Shown here one piece after another: positions 35,597 through 44,777 of a stretch of 64,000 nt of DNA. The notes under the pieces were generated by a model that saw only the letters and a list, made by a program, of their open reading frames with translations, did not search any database and was not told the origin of the DNA. The position numbers were made by a program, and so were the translations under genes. Origin of the DNA: DTPU01 sp963827855. Its GTDB lineage: Bacteria; Planctomycetota; Phycisphaerae; Sedimentisphaerales; Anaerobacaceae. Every line of letters starts with the position of its first letter. The first letter of the stretch is position 1. The stretch is taken from positions 992,001 through 1,056,000 of the forward strand of contig CAWHBY010000002.1 in NCBI GenBank assembly GCA_963827855.1. Direction: 5' to 3'.

Positions 35597-38500
35597 TCAT
35601 TCGGTCCTGAGTGACTCCCAGACCGGGCCGCGGAGGACCAGGGCTGCGGCGAGGGCCACCCAGAGTGCGCCGCTGGCCGCGATCGCGATCAGGATCACCG
35701 CGAGTTGCCCCACGGGCAATTGCGCTGCGCTGGCCCTGAGCGAAGGACCGATGGCCACAAGACTGGAGACCGTGCCCAGGATCAGACCTGCCAGCAGCAG
35801 GCCCCAGTGCTCGCCAAAAGCCAGCCTGACCAGTGTCACCCGGTCGAACCCCACTGCCCGCATCATGGCCCACTCGCCCCGCCTCTCCAAGAGGTTGCGG
35901 AGCACCACCAAGGCGAGTCCCACGGTTCCTACCACCAGGCCCAGTCCGCCCAGGACCAGGAAGACCGACAGATAGGTGTTCTCCACCTGGCTGAACAGGG
36001 CCAAGCGGTCCGGCGTGGACACGATGGACATCCCAAGGTCCGCCATCCTGCTCGACAGCAGCGACGAGACCGGATCTGCCTTGTCCTTGGGCGCGTCCAC
36101 CAAGAAGACGCCGTATCCTGTGCGCGTGGGGAACCGCTCCGTGAAGGCCCGCTCTGCGATCAGAAGGCTGCCCTGGAGCACCGAGTTGTCGATGATGCCT
36201 ACGATCCGGACAGAGAAAGACCGGCCTGCATCGTCTGTGTAGCCGATGGTGTCACCAAGGCCCTTGCCCAGGCCCCAGAAAACCGTGGTGTGGTCGCCCA
36301 CTGCAGCGACCACGTCCTTGCCGAAGTCGGAGGTGAGCAGGGACCAGGCATCCTCCGATTTTGGATTTTGGATTTCCCGCACGGCACGGGGCAACAGGCG
36401 TCCGCCAGGGGCGGAGTTGGTGGATTTTGGATCTCCCCCGGGAGGGGGGCTGCTCTGCTTGAAGGTGAAGCGATCCTTCAGTCCGGCTGGGTCGATGCCA
36501 AGCAGTCTGGGACGCTGGGCACGGTTGAGGTTCAGACAACTGGCGTCATCGCCCTCAGCGACGCGGGCCTGCAGGAAGGTGGTGCCGGACAGGTCCTGGC
36601 TGTCGAGCCCCACGGCCTTGCGGCCCGCCTCTGTGTTGAGGTCCTGCACTACGGCGACCGCTGTCTCGCCGTACAAGGCAAAACCGCCCGTGCCGCAGGT
36701 GCGGTCACCGGGATCGATCTCCAGCCCCTGACGGTTGGCGCCCACCGCGACGACCATGAACACGCCACACGCCAGCATCGCCATGACCGCCAGGCTCCTG
36801 CCGGACCTGCGGCTGGCGTTGCGGATGACCAGGCCCAGCCTGCTCATGCCCGGCCTGTGACCGGATGCCCCTGCGAGCCGCAACAGCGTCCTCGCCAGCA
36901 CGAGGCCGCCTGCCAGCACCAAGGCGCCTGCCCCGAAGAACGCTCCCGCCACCTGGGCACTGTTGCCCCCTGCGAGGGCCGCGATCAGGGCGATGGCTCC
37001 AATCACTGCAGCACAGGGAATCGCGAACCCTATGGCTGTGGCAGTCCACCCTGGCCGAGCCTTGGGCATTGACGCACTGCCTGAGAGCAATGGGTGGGCC
37101 GTGCAGCGGACCCGTCTGTGCACACTGAGGGTCATCACGGCCAGGGCCGTGACCATGCTGATCGCAGCAGCCACAGCCAGGGTTGCAGGCTGGACGAAGA
37201 AGGCGATGGTCACACTGCCGCCAGCAGCCCCCCTCCATACCGTGGAGAGCCCGGCAATCAGGGCCTGCGTATAGGCAAGGCCTGCGACCACGCCCGCCAC
37301 TACGCCGACAACCGCCACCATCCCCCCTTCCCAGAGGAACAGGGCTGCCACTGAACCGGGCCTGAACCCCAGGGCCAGCAATGTGCCGATCTGCTCGCTA
37401 CGGCCCTCTACGCCAAAGGCCTGGAGCAGCCCAATGAGCACAACTGCAGCGCCAATCAGAAACATGCTCAGCCCGAGGAACAGAGGGCCGAAGTCGGTGC
37501 CCTGGCTGGCAGCCCTGGTCCCCTGCTGTCCGACCGGCTGAAACACCAGGCCCACCGCCCCAGGGTCCAGCCTGGCCGGGATCGCCGCGGTCAGGTCCGG
37601 CCCGGTGTTGGTCTTCTGGGGCCATCGCACCGCAGTCAGGTCGCCGAAGCGGTTGGCCCACAGGGCCTGGCCCGCCTCAAGGGTGACGAAGGCCTTGGGC
37701 GTGCCGCGGAACCGATCCCAATACTCCTCGTCCTTGGGCCTGATCTGCTTCAGATCGACCGCGAGCCCGGAGTCCCAGTCCTTGCAGTTGGGGGCGTCTG
37801 CAAGACCGGGGTACGGAGGCATCAGATTCGGGTCCAGGGCCGGTACTTCCATGGCGACGATGCGGCACACGCGGAACTGACGGTTCTTCTCCTCCAGTGT
37901 TCTGGAGTTTCCGAGTACATAATAGCTCAGGTCCAGGGCGTCACCCACGCCGGCCCCCAGATCCTCTGCCAGCCACTGGCTGATCACGATCTGGTCGTCC
38001 TGCATGTCCGGCGGAAACAGGGCCTGGTATGGACCCGAACGAGAGACCGCGGCGACCATGGAATAGGGTGTGACCTGGTCGCGGACCTTCAGGCTGTTCA
38101 CGAAGTAGGTCAGCACGCCTATAGGCCCTTCTCCCGCGTGAAGGGCCGCATCGCCGACCGGCCGATCCAGGAAGACCCGGCTGGTGCGGAGCTCCAGCAT
38201 TGCTGGGTTGCCGAGGGTGCGGATCTCGATCTCCGCGTCCTGGAGCCGAAAGTTCTTGGCCAGGGTCTTCTGGATCTGTGCCTCGTCCACCGGCCCCGCC
38301 ACCAGAAGTCCATTGGCCCTGCCGCGACGGTCGACTTGCTCCTGCAGCACGGACATCGGGACAAAGGCGTTCAGGGCAGGCTGGGACGCAGCAGTCACCT
38401 GGAAGTCGCCGAATTGGGCGGGATCCACAATGCCGCCCACGGTCACGGCCAGGGCCACGGTCCTTTCCGAATCCGGGGCCAGGGGCATGTCGCCGGGCAG

Positions 38501-38986
38501 GCTCTCGGGCCTCTCAATCCGCAGGACCACCCTGTCGCGGGCTGCCACTGCAAGCCTCCTGGCCAGGGCAGGGTTGAGCCAGACCTCGTCGCGGCTGGTC
38601 AGGGCAGGCACGCCGGACGCCGGCCTGAGGCCCAGGCGGAAAAATCTCTCATCCACACCGAGCACGGTCACGGAATTGACCCTGCGGGTGCCCGCCTGGT
38701 TTGAGACCAGACCTCTCATCTGAAGGATGGGCGCAGTGGACACCCGCAGATCGCGGGACATCTCGTCCGCCAGCGCGGTCCTGAAGAAGCGGTCGCCCCC
38801 TGCCATGGCCCACTGCACCTGGCCGAGACGATTGTCCAACCGCTGGCGAAGGGTACCGCGAACCGAATCGCCGATGGCCAGCGCGCCGGTCAGGACCGCT
38901 GCAGCCACTGCGACCGCCGCACCCACAGCCACGTGGGTCCGCCAATAGAAGGACAGACCCCTTGCCGCCAGATGGATAAGGGTCAC
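35597..38986 (-). CDS. Large FtsX/MacB-type ABC transporter permease with two permease cores
   Basis: 1129 residues. The N-terminal membrane segment HVAVGAAVAVAAAVLTGALA is followed by a long periplasmic region, then three membrane segments (LFLGLSMFLIGAAVVLIGLL and two more), a middle core near 640-760, and a C-terminal FtsX domain (FLVLGGLGLVVGTVGLALVV). This is the layout of MacB/LolC-like permeases that work mechanically on periplasmic or lipoprotein substrates. Residues about 845-880 (SPPPGGDPKSTNSAPGG, REIQNPKSED) are encoded by an inserted tandem repeat without breaking the frame. ATG overlaps the ATPase stop. Confidence 0.88.
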   Translation of the reverse strand: MTLIHLAARGLSFYWRTHVAVGAAVAVAAAVLTGALAIGDSVRGTLRQRLDNRLGQVQWAMAGGDRFFRTALADEMSRDLRVSTAPILQMRGLVSNQAGTRRVNSVTVLGVDERFFRLGLRPASGVPALTSRDEVWLNPALARRLAVAARDRVVLRIERPESLPGDMPLAPDSERTVALAVTVGGIVDPAQFGDFQVTAASQPALNAFVPMSVLQEQVDRRGRANGLLVAGPVDEAQIQKTLAKNFRLQDAEIEIRTLGNPAMLELRTSRVFLDRPVGDAALHAGEGPIGVLTYFVNSLKVRDQVTPYSMVAAVSRSGPYQALFPPDMQDDQIVISQWLAEDLGAGVGDALDLSYYVLGNSRTLEEKNRQFRVCRIVAMEVPALDPNLMPPYPGLADAPNCKDWDSGLAVDLKQIRPKDEEYWDRFRGTPKAFVTLEAGQALWANRFGDLTAVRWPQKTNTGPDLTAAIPARLDPGAVGLVFQPVGQQGTRAASQGTDFGPLFLGLSMFLIGAAVVLIGLLQAFGVEGRSEQIGTLLALGFRPGSVAALFLWEGGMVAVVGVVAGVVAGLAYTQALIAGLSTVWRGAAGGSVTIAFFVQPATLAVAAAISMVTALAVMTLSVHRRVRCTAHPLLSGSASMPKARPGWTATAIGFAIPCAAVIGAIALIAALAGGNSAQVAGAFFGAGALVLAGGLVLARTLLRLAGASGHRPGMSRLGLVIRNASRRSGRSLAVMAMLACGVFMVVAVGANRQGLEIDPGDRTCGTGGFALYGETAVAVVQDLNTEAGRKAVGLDSQDLSGTTFLQARVAEGDDASCLNLNRAQRPRLLGIDPAGLKDRFTFKQSSPPPGGDPKSTNSAPGGRLLPRAVREIQNPKSEDAWSLLTSDFGKDVVAAVGDHTTVFWGLGKGLGDTIGYTDDAGRSFSVRIVGIIDNSVLQGSLLIAERAFTERFPTRTGYGVFLVDAPKDKADPVSSLLSSRMADLGMSIVSTPDRLALFSQVENTYLSVFLVLGGLGLVVGTVGLALVVLRNLLERRGEWAMMRAVGFDRVTLVRLAFGEHWGLLLAGLILGTVSSLVAIGPSLRASAAQLPVGQLAVILIAIAASGALWVALAAALVLRGPVWESLRTE
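36355..36436. repeat. Short tandem repeat (ATTTTGG units) inside the permease gene
   Basis: CCGATTTTGGATTTTGGATTT and, 40 bases on, GGTGGATTTTGGATCTCC, framing a GC-rich spacer. The insertion keeps the reading frame and adds a proline/glycine-rich loop between periplasmic strands of the permease. Confidence 0.75.
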
Positions 38987-39672
38987 GGCTGCCGCCCTTC
39001 CTTGAGCGACCCATCAGCCAGCTCGAAGATCCTGCCCAGCCGGTGGCTTAGCCGCGTCGCGTGTGTCACGACCACCAGGGCCAGGCCCTGCGCGGCATTG
39101 AGATCTCTCAGCAGTTCCATGATGCCATCTGCCGTCTTCTCGTCCAGAGAACCCGTGGGCTCATCCGCCAGGAGCAGCCTCGGTGCATTGATCAACGCCC
39201 TGGCCACTGCCACGCGCTGGCGCTGGCCGCCGGAGAGCTCCGCGGGAAGACGATCCATCGAGTCTCCCAACCCCACCCCCTTAAGCAGGTCCCTCGCGCG
39301 ACTCAGGACGTCGTCTTGGGAACCGAGGGTTTCGCCGGCCAGGGTGGGGACCAGGACGTTCTCCAGGGCCGTGCACTGGGGAAGGAGGTGGTGCATCTGA
39401 AACACAAACCCGATCTGCCGGTTCCGGAGTCTGGCCCGCCCCTTTTCGCCCAACGAGGCGAGGTCCTTGCCCTCCCAAAGCACCTGGCCCGTAGTCGGCA
39501 CGTCCAGGGCGCCCATGAGATTCAAGAGCGTGCTCTTGCCGCACCCTGAAGGGCCCACCACGGCCATCACCTGCCCCGGCTCTACGGCCAGGCTGATCCC
39601 CTTGAGCACCTCCACCCGGTCAGCAGACCCGGGTAGCCCATACGTCTTGGTCACATTCCGTAGCTCGATCAT
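38983..39672 (-). CDS. LolD/MacB-type ABC transporter ATP-binding protein
   Basis: 229 residues. Walker A GPSGCGKST near residue 40, signature LSGGQRQR near 140, Walker B RLLLADEPTGSLD and the H-loop VVVTHATRL. ATG 39672 starts MIELRNVTKTYG at the domain boundary; the longer frame to 39723 adds unlikely residues. It energises the FtsX-type permease encoded by the next gene, with which it overlaps. Such pairs export lipoproteins, peptides or lipids rather than importing solutes. Confidence 0.94.
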   Translation of the reverse strand: MIELRNVTKTYGLPGSADRVEVLKGISLAVEPGQVMAVVGPSGCGKSTLLNLMGALDVPTTGQVLWEGKDLASLGEKGRARLRNRQIGFVFQMHHLLPQCTALENVLVPTLAGETLGSQDDVLSRARDLLKGVGLGDSMDRLPAELSGGQRQRVAVARALINAPRLLLADEPTGSLDEKTADGIMELLRDLNAAQGLALVVVTHATRLSHRLGRIFELADGSLKEGRQP

Positions 39673-40142
39673 TGCGTGTGAATCCAGAAGCCAGAAGAAA
39701 AGACACCTCAGGCGACAAGCCAATCTGCGTCAGCAGCAGCTCGGCACGAAATCATGCACGCAATGTCGCTGGAATGCAAGTCGGCAATTGGCGGTGATTT
39801 GGCTGACTTGACGGCAGAGCCGCCATCACCGGGGTCTGCAAGGCGGCCGCCCCGCCTGTTGAATCAGTCGCCACTTCATCCCCAAGTCCCTGCCCCGTCC
39901 AGCGAGCGGGTTTTGCATCTGCCTTGCCTGGCCCCTGCCGTGACCCATCCAAGGGCTCCTATCGCGTCAAGCCGATTGTTGTGTCTGAGACTACCGCTAC
40001 GAGCATGGAGAAGGCCCAAGCAACGCGGATGCCACGCAGTGCTGTTTCCAGGGTGAAGACAATGATCCGCTCGCCCGTTACCGTGCTGACGTCGGTGTGG
40101 AGGCTGACGACCTTGCCTCCCGTGATACCCCGCCCTGCGAAA
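39673..40142. other. Intergenic region with a possible coding remnant
   Basis: No supported gene. On the minus strand, 40140 to 39959 reads as an open frame without a start codon (GGKVVSLHTDVSTVTGER, then VAWAFSMLVAVVSDTT) ending at a TAG. It looks protein-like, with a hydrophobic end, and could be the tail of a decayed gene. The rest shows no repeat shared with the window. Confidence 0.4.
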
Positions 40143-41426
40143 TCAAATCGAAGGCGCCAACTGCCTGATCAGCGCGATCATCTGTTCGGCGGTCCGGTTC
40201 ACGTCATAGTGTTTCAGCAGGCCCTGCCTGCCCCGGAGCCCCAGGTCGCGGGCCTTGATAGGCTCCAAGAGCAGCGGCTCCATCGCGACCGCCAGCCCCT
40301 CGCCTGTGTTATCCTGGTACAGGACGCCCCCTCCAGTATGCGCCAGGATCTCCGGGAATACCCCGATGGCCGGCTCCACTACAGGCACGCCGCAGGCCAG
40401 GGCCTCCAACACGTAGAGACCATAGGCGACCGGCGTCTTCTCAGGCACCGCAAGGACGGTCAACCCTCGCAGAAACTCCTGCCTGGCCTCGAATGAGAAG
40501 TCCGTGTGAAAGGCCACGTCGTCCAGGCTGCGAGCCTGGGCAAGGCGGCCGCACATCTTCCTGATAAAGGGCTCATCCGCCTGGCTTCGGCCTCCACTGA
40601 TGTGCAGCCGAAGGCGCCTGAACCGCTCCTGTCTCCTGAGCAGGAGGAACGCCTCTATCAGACGGTCCAGTCCGCGGCCAGGGCACTGCCGGGACAGGAA
40701 TCCGATCGTCGGCACGGAAGGCGGCTCCAGCGCAGCCTGATAGCGCCCGGCGTGGATCCCCATGGGTACCACGTGGACCTTGGCCTCCGGCAGGTCGAGC
40801 CTGGCCTTCATCAACCCGGCGTAGAAGGCGCTGACTGCAACGAAGCCGTCCACGTGCCTGCCACATCGCTGCATCAGATCCCAGACCTGTTCACTGTAGG
40901 GACTGCCCAGGCCGTCCACAAATCCATCCTCATCCTGCAGCAGGCAGACCATGGGCACCTTGAGCCTGTCCCGCAGGCCCTGTGCCAACCCCAGCAGCAA
41001 GGCATTGGACAGGCACACCACGTCGGGCCGGTTCTGCTCAAGGCAGAGCCACTCAGCCAGCCGGTCGAGCTCCTTGGCCTGCCTGCCGTCGCGCCCCTGG
41101 AGCATGGAGAGCGTGGTCTGGCCAAGGTCTGCTGCGCTGGTCATGCCGGCCTTGCGACCCGCCCACCTGAGCAGCCCCCGGCTATCGAACAGGCGGTCCA
41201 GCCAGCGGGGCGTCTTTCGGAACAGGGAGAGCTTCTGTTGGAGGTAGACGTTGACGCCGCCGTAGAAGAGGGGCGTCTCGCCTGCGCCCTGGATGGGCAG
41301 GTACAGCGGGACCATCACAACGTCCAGGCCGTGGCCCTGGAGGGCCCTGATCATGTCCAGGTCGCGCAGACAGTTCTCGCAGTAGAAGTGGTCGCCCGAG
41401 CCTGGAGTGATCTGCACAAATCGCAT
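40143..41426 (-). CDS. GT4-type glycosyltransferase
   Basis: 427 residues. The N-terminus MRFVQITPGSGDHFYCENCL is unusual, but the C-terminal half is a GT-B donor domain: TIGFLSRQCPGRGLDRLIEA, and the E-x7-E region VAYGLYVLEALACGVPVVEP near residue 345. It is the last gene downstream of the terpenoid cluster, separated from it by a PQQ-like gene and a mobile element. It may glycosylate the terpenoid product, or it may be unrelated. Start at 41426 is the only good candidate. Confidence 0.85.
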   Translation of the reverse strand: MRFVQITPGSGDHFYCENCLRDLDMIRALQGHGLDVVMVPLYLPIQGAGETPLFYGGVNVYLQQKLSLFRKTPRWLDRLFDSRGLLRWAGRKAGMTSAADLGQTTLSMLQGRDGRQAKELDRLAEWLCLEQNRPDVVCLSNALLLGLAQGLRDRLKVPMVCLLQDEDGFVDGLGSPYSEQVWDLMQRCGRHVDGFVAVSAFYAGLMKARLDLPEAKVHVVPMGIHAGRYQAALEPPSVPTIGFLSRQCPGRGLDRLIEAFLLLRRQERFRRLRLHISGGRSQADEPFIRKMCGRLAQARSLDDVAFHTDFSFEARQEFLRGLTVLAVPEKTPVAYGLYVLEALACGVPVVEPAIGVFPEILAHTGGGVLYQDNTGEGLAVAMEPLLLEPIKARDLGLRGRQGLLKHYDVNRTAEQMIALIRQLAPSI

Positions 41427-41446
41427 GTCTGGATCATCCTTGATTA

Positions 41447-41625
41447 GGCGCCTCTCTCAGAACCTGTTTCGTAGCGAAATCGAGCGAGAAGCCCGGGGGC
41501 AAGGCGGCAGGCGGAGAAGGCTCGGAGGCGTGCTCGGACAGCACGTCGAGAACCTTCTTCGCCGACAACGCAGCCCCAGGGCTTCGCAGCCGATCACAGC
41601 AGAGACAAGTTCTGAGATAGGCTCC
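41447..41625. mobile_element. MITE-like element, family 2, full-length copy (179 bp)
   Basis: GGCGCCTCTCTCAGAACC at the left and GTTCTGAGATAGGCTCC at the right. The interior TTTCGTAGCGAAATCGAGCG, GGCGTGCTCGGACAGCACGTC and CTTCTTCGCCGACAACGCAG matches the copy at 4025-4202, inverted. No open frame. Sits exactly between a PQQ-like gene and a glycosyltransferase gene. Confidence 0.75.
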
Positions 41626-41629
41626 ATGC

Positions 41630-42853
41630 CTATTTCACCTCGCCAAACGCATATACGCTGCCGTCGTCGCAGCCGATCACCACGACTCCCCGGCTGATCG
41701 CAGGAGAAGAGGCGATCGGCTTCCCGATCAGGGTCGACCACACCAGGCTTCCGTCGGTGGCGCGGATCATGTACAGTCTGCCGTCGTCACTTCCCACCAC
41801 GACCTTGCCGTCACACAGCACCGGCGAGCTGTCCACCTCGCCCAGGGCCTTGAAGGTCCAGACAGACCGGCCCTCCGACTGCTGGACGCAGTGGACCTGC
41901 TTGTCGCGGGCGCCGAAGAAGACGACCCCGTCGCCGATGGCGGGCGACGAAAGGATGGCCGTGTCCGGCAGCGACTGCCGCCACACGATCTTCGATGTCC
42001 CTGGATCGACCCTGATGAAATCGCCGTTGTAGTTGCCGACATACGCCTGGCCGTCCCACGTTGCCACCGACGCCGCGATATACGACCCGCTGTCGATCGT
42101 GGCCGTCGCCTGGCCGTCATCTGCAGACACCACGTGGATGCGGGCATCGCACCCCCCTGCCAGGCAGAGACCGCGATCCACGGCGGGCGACCCGTTGAGG
42201 TAATTGTCCGTCTTGTAGGTCCAGACCGATTTCCCGGTCTTGGCGTCCACGCAGTGGAGGCTCCCGTCATAGCTGCCCACCACGACCCGGAGCCCGCCCG
42301 TCTTCGGGTCCCTGACCCAGTTGGGCCCGCCCGCGATCTGGCCGCCCGTCTCGTATTTCCACCGCACGGACCCCTCGTTGGCATCCAGGGCGTACAGAGA
42401 CCCGTCCGAGCATCCGGCAAACACCGTGTGCTCCTGCACGCAGACCGGCGAGTCCGCCGCATCAGCCAGCCGGACAGACCAGAGCAGGCTGCCCGTCTGC
42501 AGATCCAGGGCATAGACGTTGGCGTCTGAGGATCCCACGTACACCCTGGCCTCCACGATGGCAGCCGACGATTTGACCGCGCCGGAGGTCTTGAAGCTCC
42601 AGGCCAGGGCCAGCGAGTCCGCCAGCGTGCCGGAGGCCCTGCCTGTATGCTGGGGGCCTCCCCCGAACTGCGGCCAGTCGGCGCCCTCCAGCACCACCAG
42701 CTTGGGCGGTCGCTTGTCCGGGGCCTGAGCCTGCGGTTGGGTCTGCCGCCGTGCGCGGACCAGCAACACGGCGACGACCGCGCAGCAAAGGGCCACCACG
42801 ATGGCCTGAGCAGCCACACGGATCAAGTCACGTTGTCTCAGCGGCGGTCCCAT
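41630..42853 (-). CDS. Membrane-anchored PQQ-like beta-propeller protein
   Basis: 407 residues from ATG 42853. One membrane anchor (AIVVALCCAVVAVLLV) and then a propeller with eight regular blades: LDLQTGSLLWSVRL, LDANEGSVRWKYET, VDAKTGKSVWTYKT, VDPGTSKIVWRQSL, QQSEGRSVWTFKAL, IRATDGSLVWSTLI. It resembles BamB more than catalytic quinoproteins. It follows the terpene cyclase gene by about 60 bases, so it may be co-transcribed with the terpenoid cluster. Confidence 0.84.
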   Translation of the reverse strand: MGPPLRQRDLIRVAAQAIVVALCCAVVAVLLVRARRQTQPQAQAPDKRPPKLVVLEGADWPQFGGGPQHTGRASGTLADSLALAWSFKTSGAVKSSAAIVEARVYVGSSDANVYALDLQTGSLLWSVRLADAADSPVCVQEHTVFAGCSDGSLYALDANEGSVRWKYETGGQIAGGPNWVRDPKTGGLRVVVGSYDGSLHCVDAKTGKSVWTYKTDNYLNGSPAVDRGLCLAGGCDARIHVVSADDGQATATIDSGSYIAASVATWDGQAYVGNYNGDFIRVDPGTSKIVWRQSLPDTAILSSPAIGDGVVFFGARDKQVHCVQQSEGRSVWTFKALGEVDSSPVLCDGKVVVGSDDGRLYMIRATDGSLVWSTLIGKPIASSPAISRGVVVIGCDDGSVYAFGEVK

Positions 42854-42911
42854 CTCTAGCCCGCATTGTAGCCTCGGGGCTCTGCGCTTCAAGGTAAAAC
42901 AGGGCGGATCC

Positions 42912-44777
42912 TCACGCGGGATTCTGAACCAGGGAGATCTTGTTCAGGGCAGCCACCGTGAAGACAACCGGATAGAGTCGCTCGTGGTACCACAGGTGCG
43001 CGAAGTACAGGCCAATCGGAGAGGCAGGCAGCGGTTGGCCTGGATCCACGTGGCGGGTGAGCCACGCGGCCCCGCGGGCCGCCGCGGCCCACAAGGCCTC
43101 AACGGAGCAGCCCGATGAGACGGCCGGGTCGGTCCGCCGGGCAGCCAGAAGGCACTCGGCCAGTGCGTCCACGGCCACGGCGGTCTCCTCAAGGGTGGGC
43201 TGCACGCCCGGAATGCCACCCCAGCCGCCGTCCGGACCCTGGCTGGATAACAACCACCGGCTGGCCCGTGCGAGCGAGGCGCCCACGTCCGGGCATCTGC
43301 AGTAGCCGTCCTTCTCCAGGAGGGGCAGGGGCAGGACGCGGGCCAGGTGGGTCAGGACGCGGCTGGTTCCATAGACCGGATTCGCGTGGTCCGGCGATCG
43401 CTGGCTTCCGAACCACAGGGCTGTCCACGAGCCCTCCGCCTGCTGGACCCGAATCAGATAGGCGATGGCAGCCTCGATGGACCGTCGCACCTGCGGGACC
43501 AGGACCGCAGGCAAATCGTGCAGCCAGGCCCCCATCGCGTGCACCGCGTGGGCCGTGATGTCGGGTGTGCTCTTGTCGAAAGGAAGCTCCATCCAGCCCC
43601 TGCAGAAGGTCGGGATGCCGCCGTCGCGGTTCTGAAGTCCCATCAGCCAGCGAATCCCTCCAATCGCCGCGGTCTGCACGCCAGGGCGGCCTGGGCCAAG
43701 GTGGCGGAGGGCCAACAACGCGCCCGACGTATCGTCGCCGTCCGGTACAGCGCCCGGCAGGTCCGACCAAGGCCACCCGCCCGGGGCCGCGCGGGTGTAG
43801 GGGTGCACTCGGGCGCACTGGCAGGCAAGCAGCCAGCGGAGCAGCTCTCCCGCCATGGGCGAAGGCAGGTCCTGTCCGCCCGCAGCCAGGGCATTGATCG
43901 CGAGCGTGGTGACCCAGGTCGCCAGATTGGTGTCGATCGGCCAGCTCCCGTCATCCCGTATCCCGGCGGCCAGAAAATCGATCGCACGGATCGCGACGGG
44001 GTGCCTTGCCTGGCCAGACGAGGCCAGGCTCATCAGCACGAAGCCGGTCAGGGGCGAGGCCTCCAGAAACCCACCGTCCTCCGGCTGCAGAGAGGCCAGT
44101 ACGCTGAGGCTTCGCCCGCGAGAGAGGCTGCGGACCGCGGCGGTCAGTGGGCAGCGCGGACGGCGATGGCTGAAGTGGGCCTGCCCCATGGCGATCAGTG
44201 CAGGCAGGGCATAGCTGACCACGGGCAGCCTCAGACTGCGATATAGGCCACCGGGCAGGACCGCCAGCTCAAAGGGAAGGGGCCTGACCAGACGCCAGGC
44301 CTGCTCGCCAGGGCCCAGAAGACCGGACAGGGCGCACACGGTCAGGATGGGAACAGAGAAGGTCTTGTCTTTGCCGTAGAACCGGTCCACGGCCTCAGCC
44401 AGGCTGTGCGGGTCGAGCCCGCCCGCTGCGCGGCCGATCCAGTCCCTGGCCCGGGTGAGGCAGGGTCCGTGCGTGGACGCGCCTTCAGGCAGACCCAGGG
44501 CGCAGGTGCACAACAGAGTGGTGCTCAGATTGCTCGGGCTGTCCACCGTGTCGCCCCACCCGCCGTCCGGATTCTGATGGTCAGCAAGCCATTGGACTCC
44601 ACGAAGGACCAAGGGCCTGTGCGCGTCCGCCGTGTGCAGACCGAAGCTGGCGACTGCGGTGGACAGGGCACTGCTGGAGAGCTCTCCGACCCAAGGGCCG
44701 TTCGGTGTCCTGGCCGCCAGAAGGCCGGCCTTCAGTGACTCGAGGGTATCTGACAATCCGAGGACGTGGAGGGTCAT
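42912..44777 (-). CDS. Squalene-hopene-cyclase-like class II terpene cyclase
   Basis: 621 residues, close to bacterial squalene-hopene cyclases (about 630). The protonating motif is present as DGDDT at 346-350, inside the family context GGWPWSDLPGAVPDGDDT. QW repeats occur at about 68 (QNPDGGWG), 231 (QPEDGGF), 382 (QNRDGGI), near 455 (QQAEGSWTALW) and near 510 (QGPDGGWG). The membrane-entry region LPFELAVLPGGLYRSLRLPV corresponds to the substrate channel of SHC. It should cyclise a linear polyprenyl substrate by protonation. ATG 44777 overlaps the upstream stop as ATGA, so the longer frame to 44831 is not used. No squalene synthase is nearby, so the substrate may be a prenyl chain other than squalene. 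Confidence 0.87.
   Translation of the reverse strand: MTLHVLGLSDTLESLKAGLLAARTPNGPWVGELSSSALSTAVASFGLHTADAHRPLVLRGVQWLADHQNPDGGWGDTVDSPSNLSTTLLCTCALGLPEGASTHGPCLTRARDWIGRAAGGLDPHSLAEAVDRFYGKDKTFSVPILTVCALSGLLGPGEQAWRLVRPLPFELAVLPGGLYRSLRLPVVSYALPALIAMGQAHFSHRRPRCPLTAAVRSLSRGRSLSVLASLQPEDGGFLEASPLTGFVLMSLASSGQARHPVAIRAIDFLAAGIRDDGSWPIDTNLATWVTTLAINALAAGGQDLPSPMAGELLRWLLACQCARVHPYTRAAPGGWPWSDLPGAVPDGDDTSGALLALRHLGPGRPGVQTAAIGGIRWLMGLQNRDGGIPTFCRGWMELPFDKSTPDITAHAVHAMGAWLHDLPAVLVPQVRRSIEAAIAYLIRVQQAEGSWTALWFGSQRSPDHANPVYGTSRVLTHLARVLPLPLLEKDGYCRCPDVGASLARASRWLLSSQGPDGGWGGIPGVQPTLEETAVAVDALAECLLAARRTDPAVSSGCSVEALWAAAARGAAWLTRHVDPGQPLPASPIGLYFAHLWYHERLYPVVFTVAALNKISLVQNPA

Noticed and set aside
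39754..40056. 100-codon plus-strand frame downstream of the ABC transporter
   Set aside because: No recognised similarity and no signal for translation; overlaps an equally plausible minus-strand remnant.
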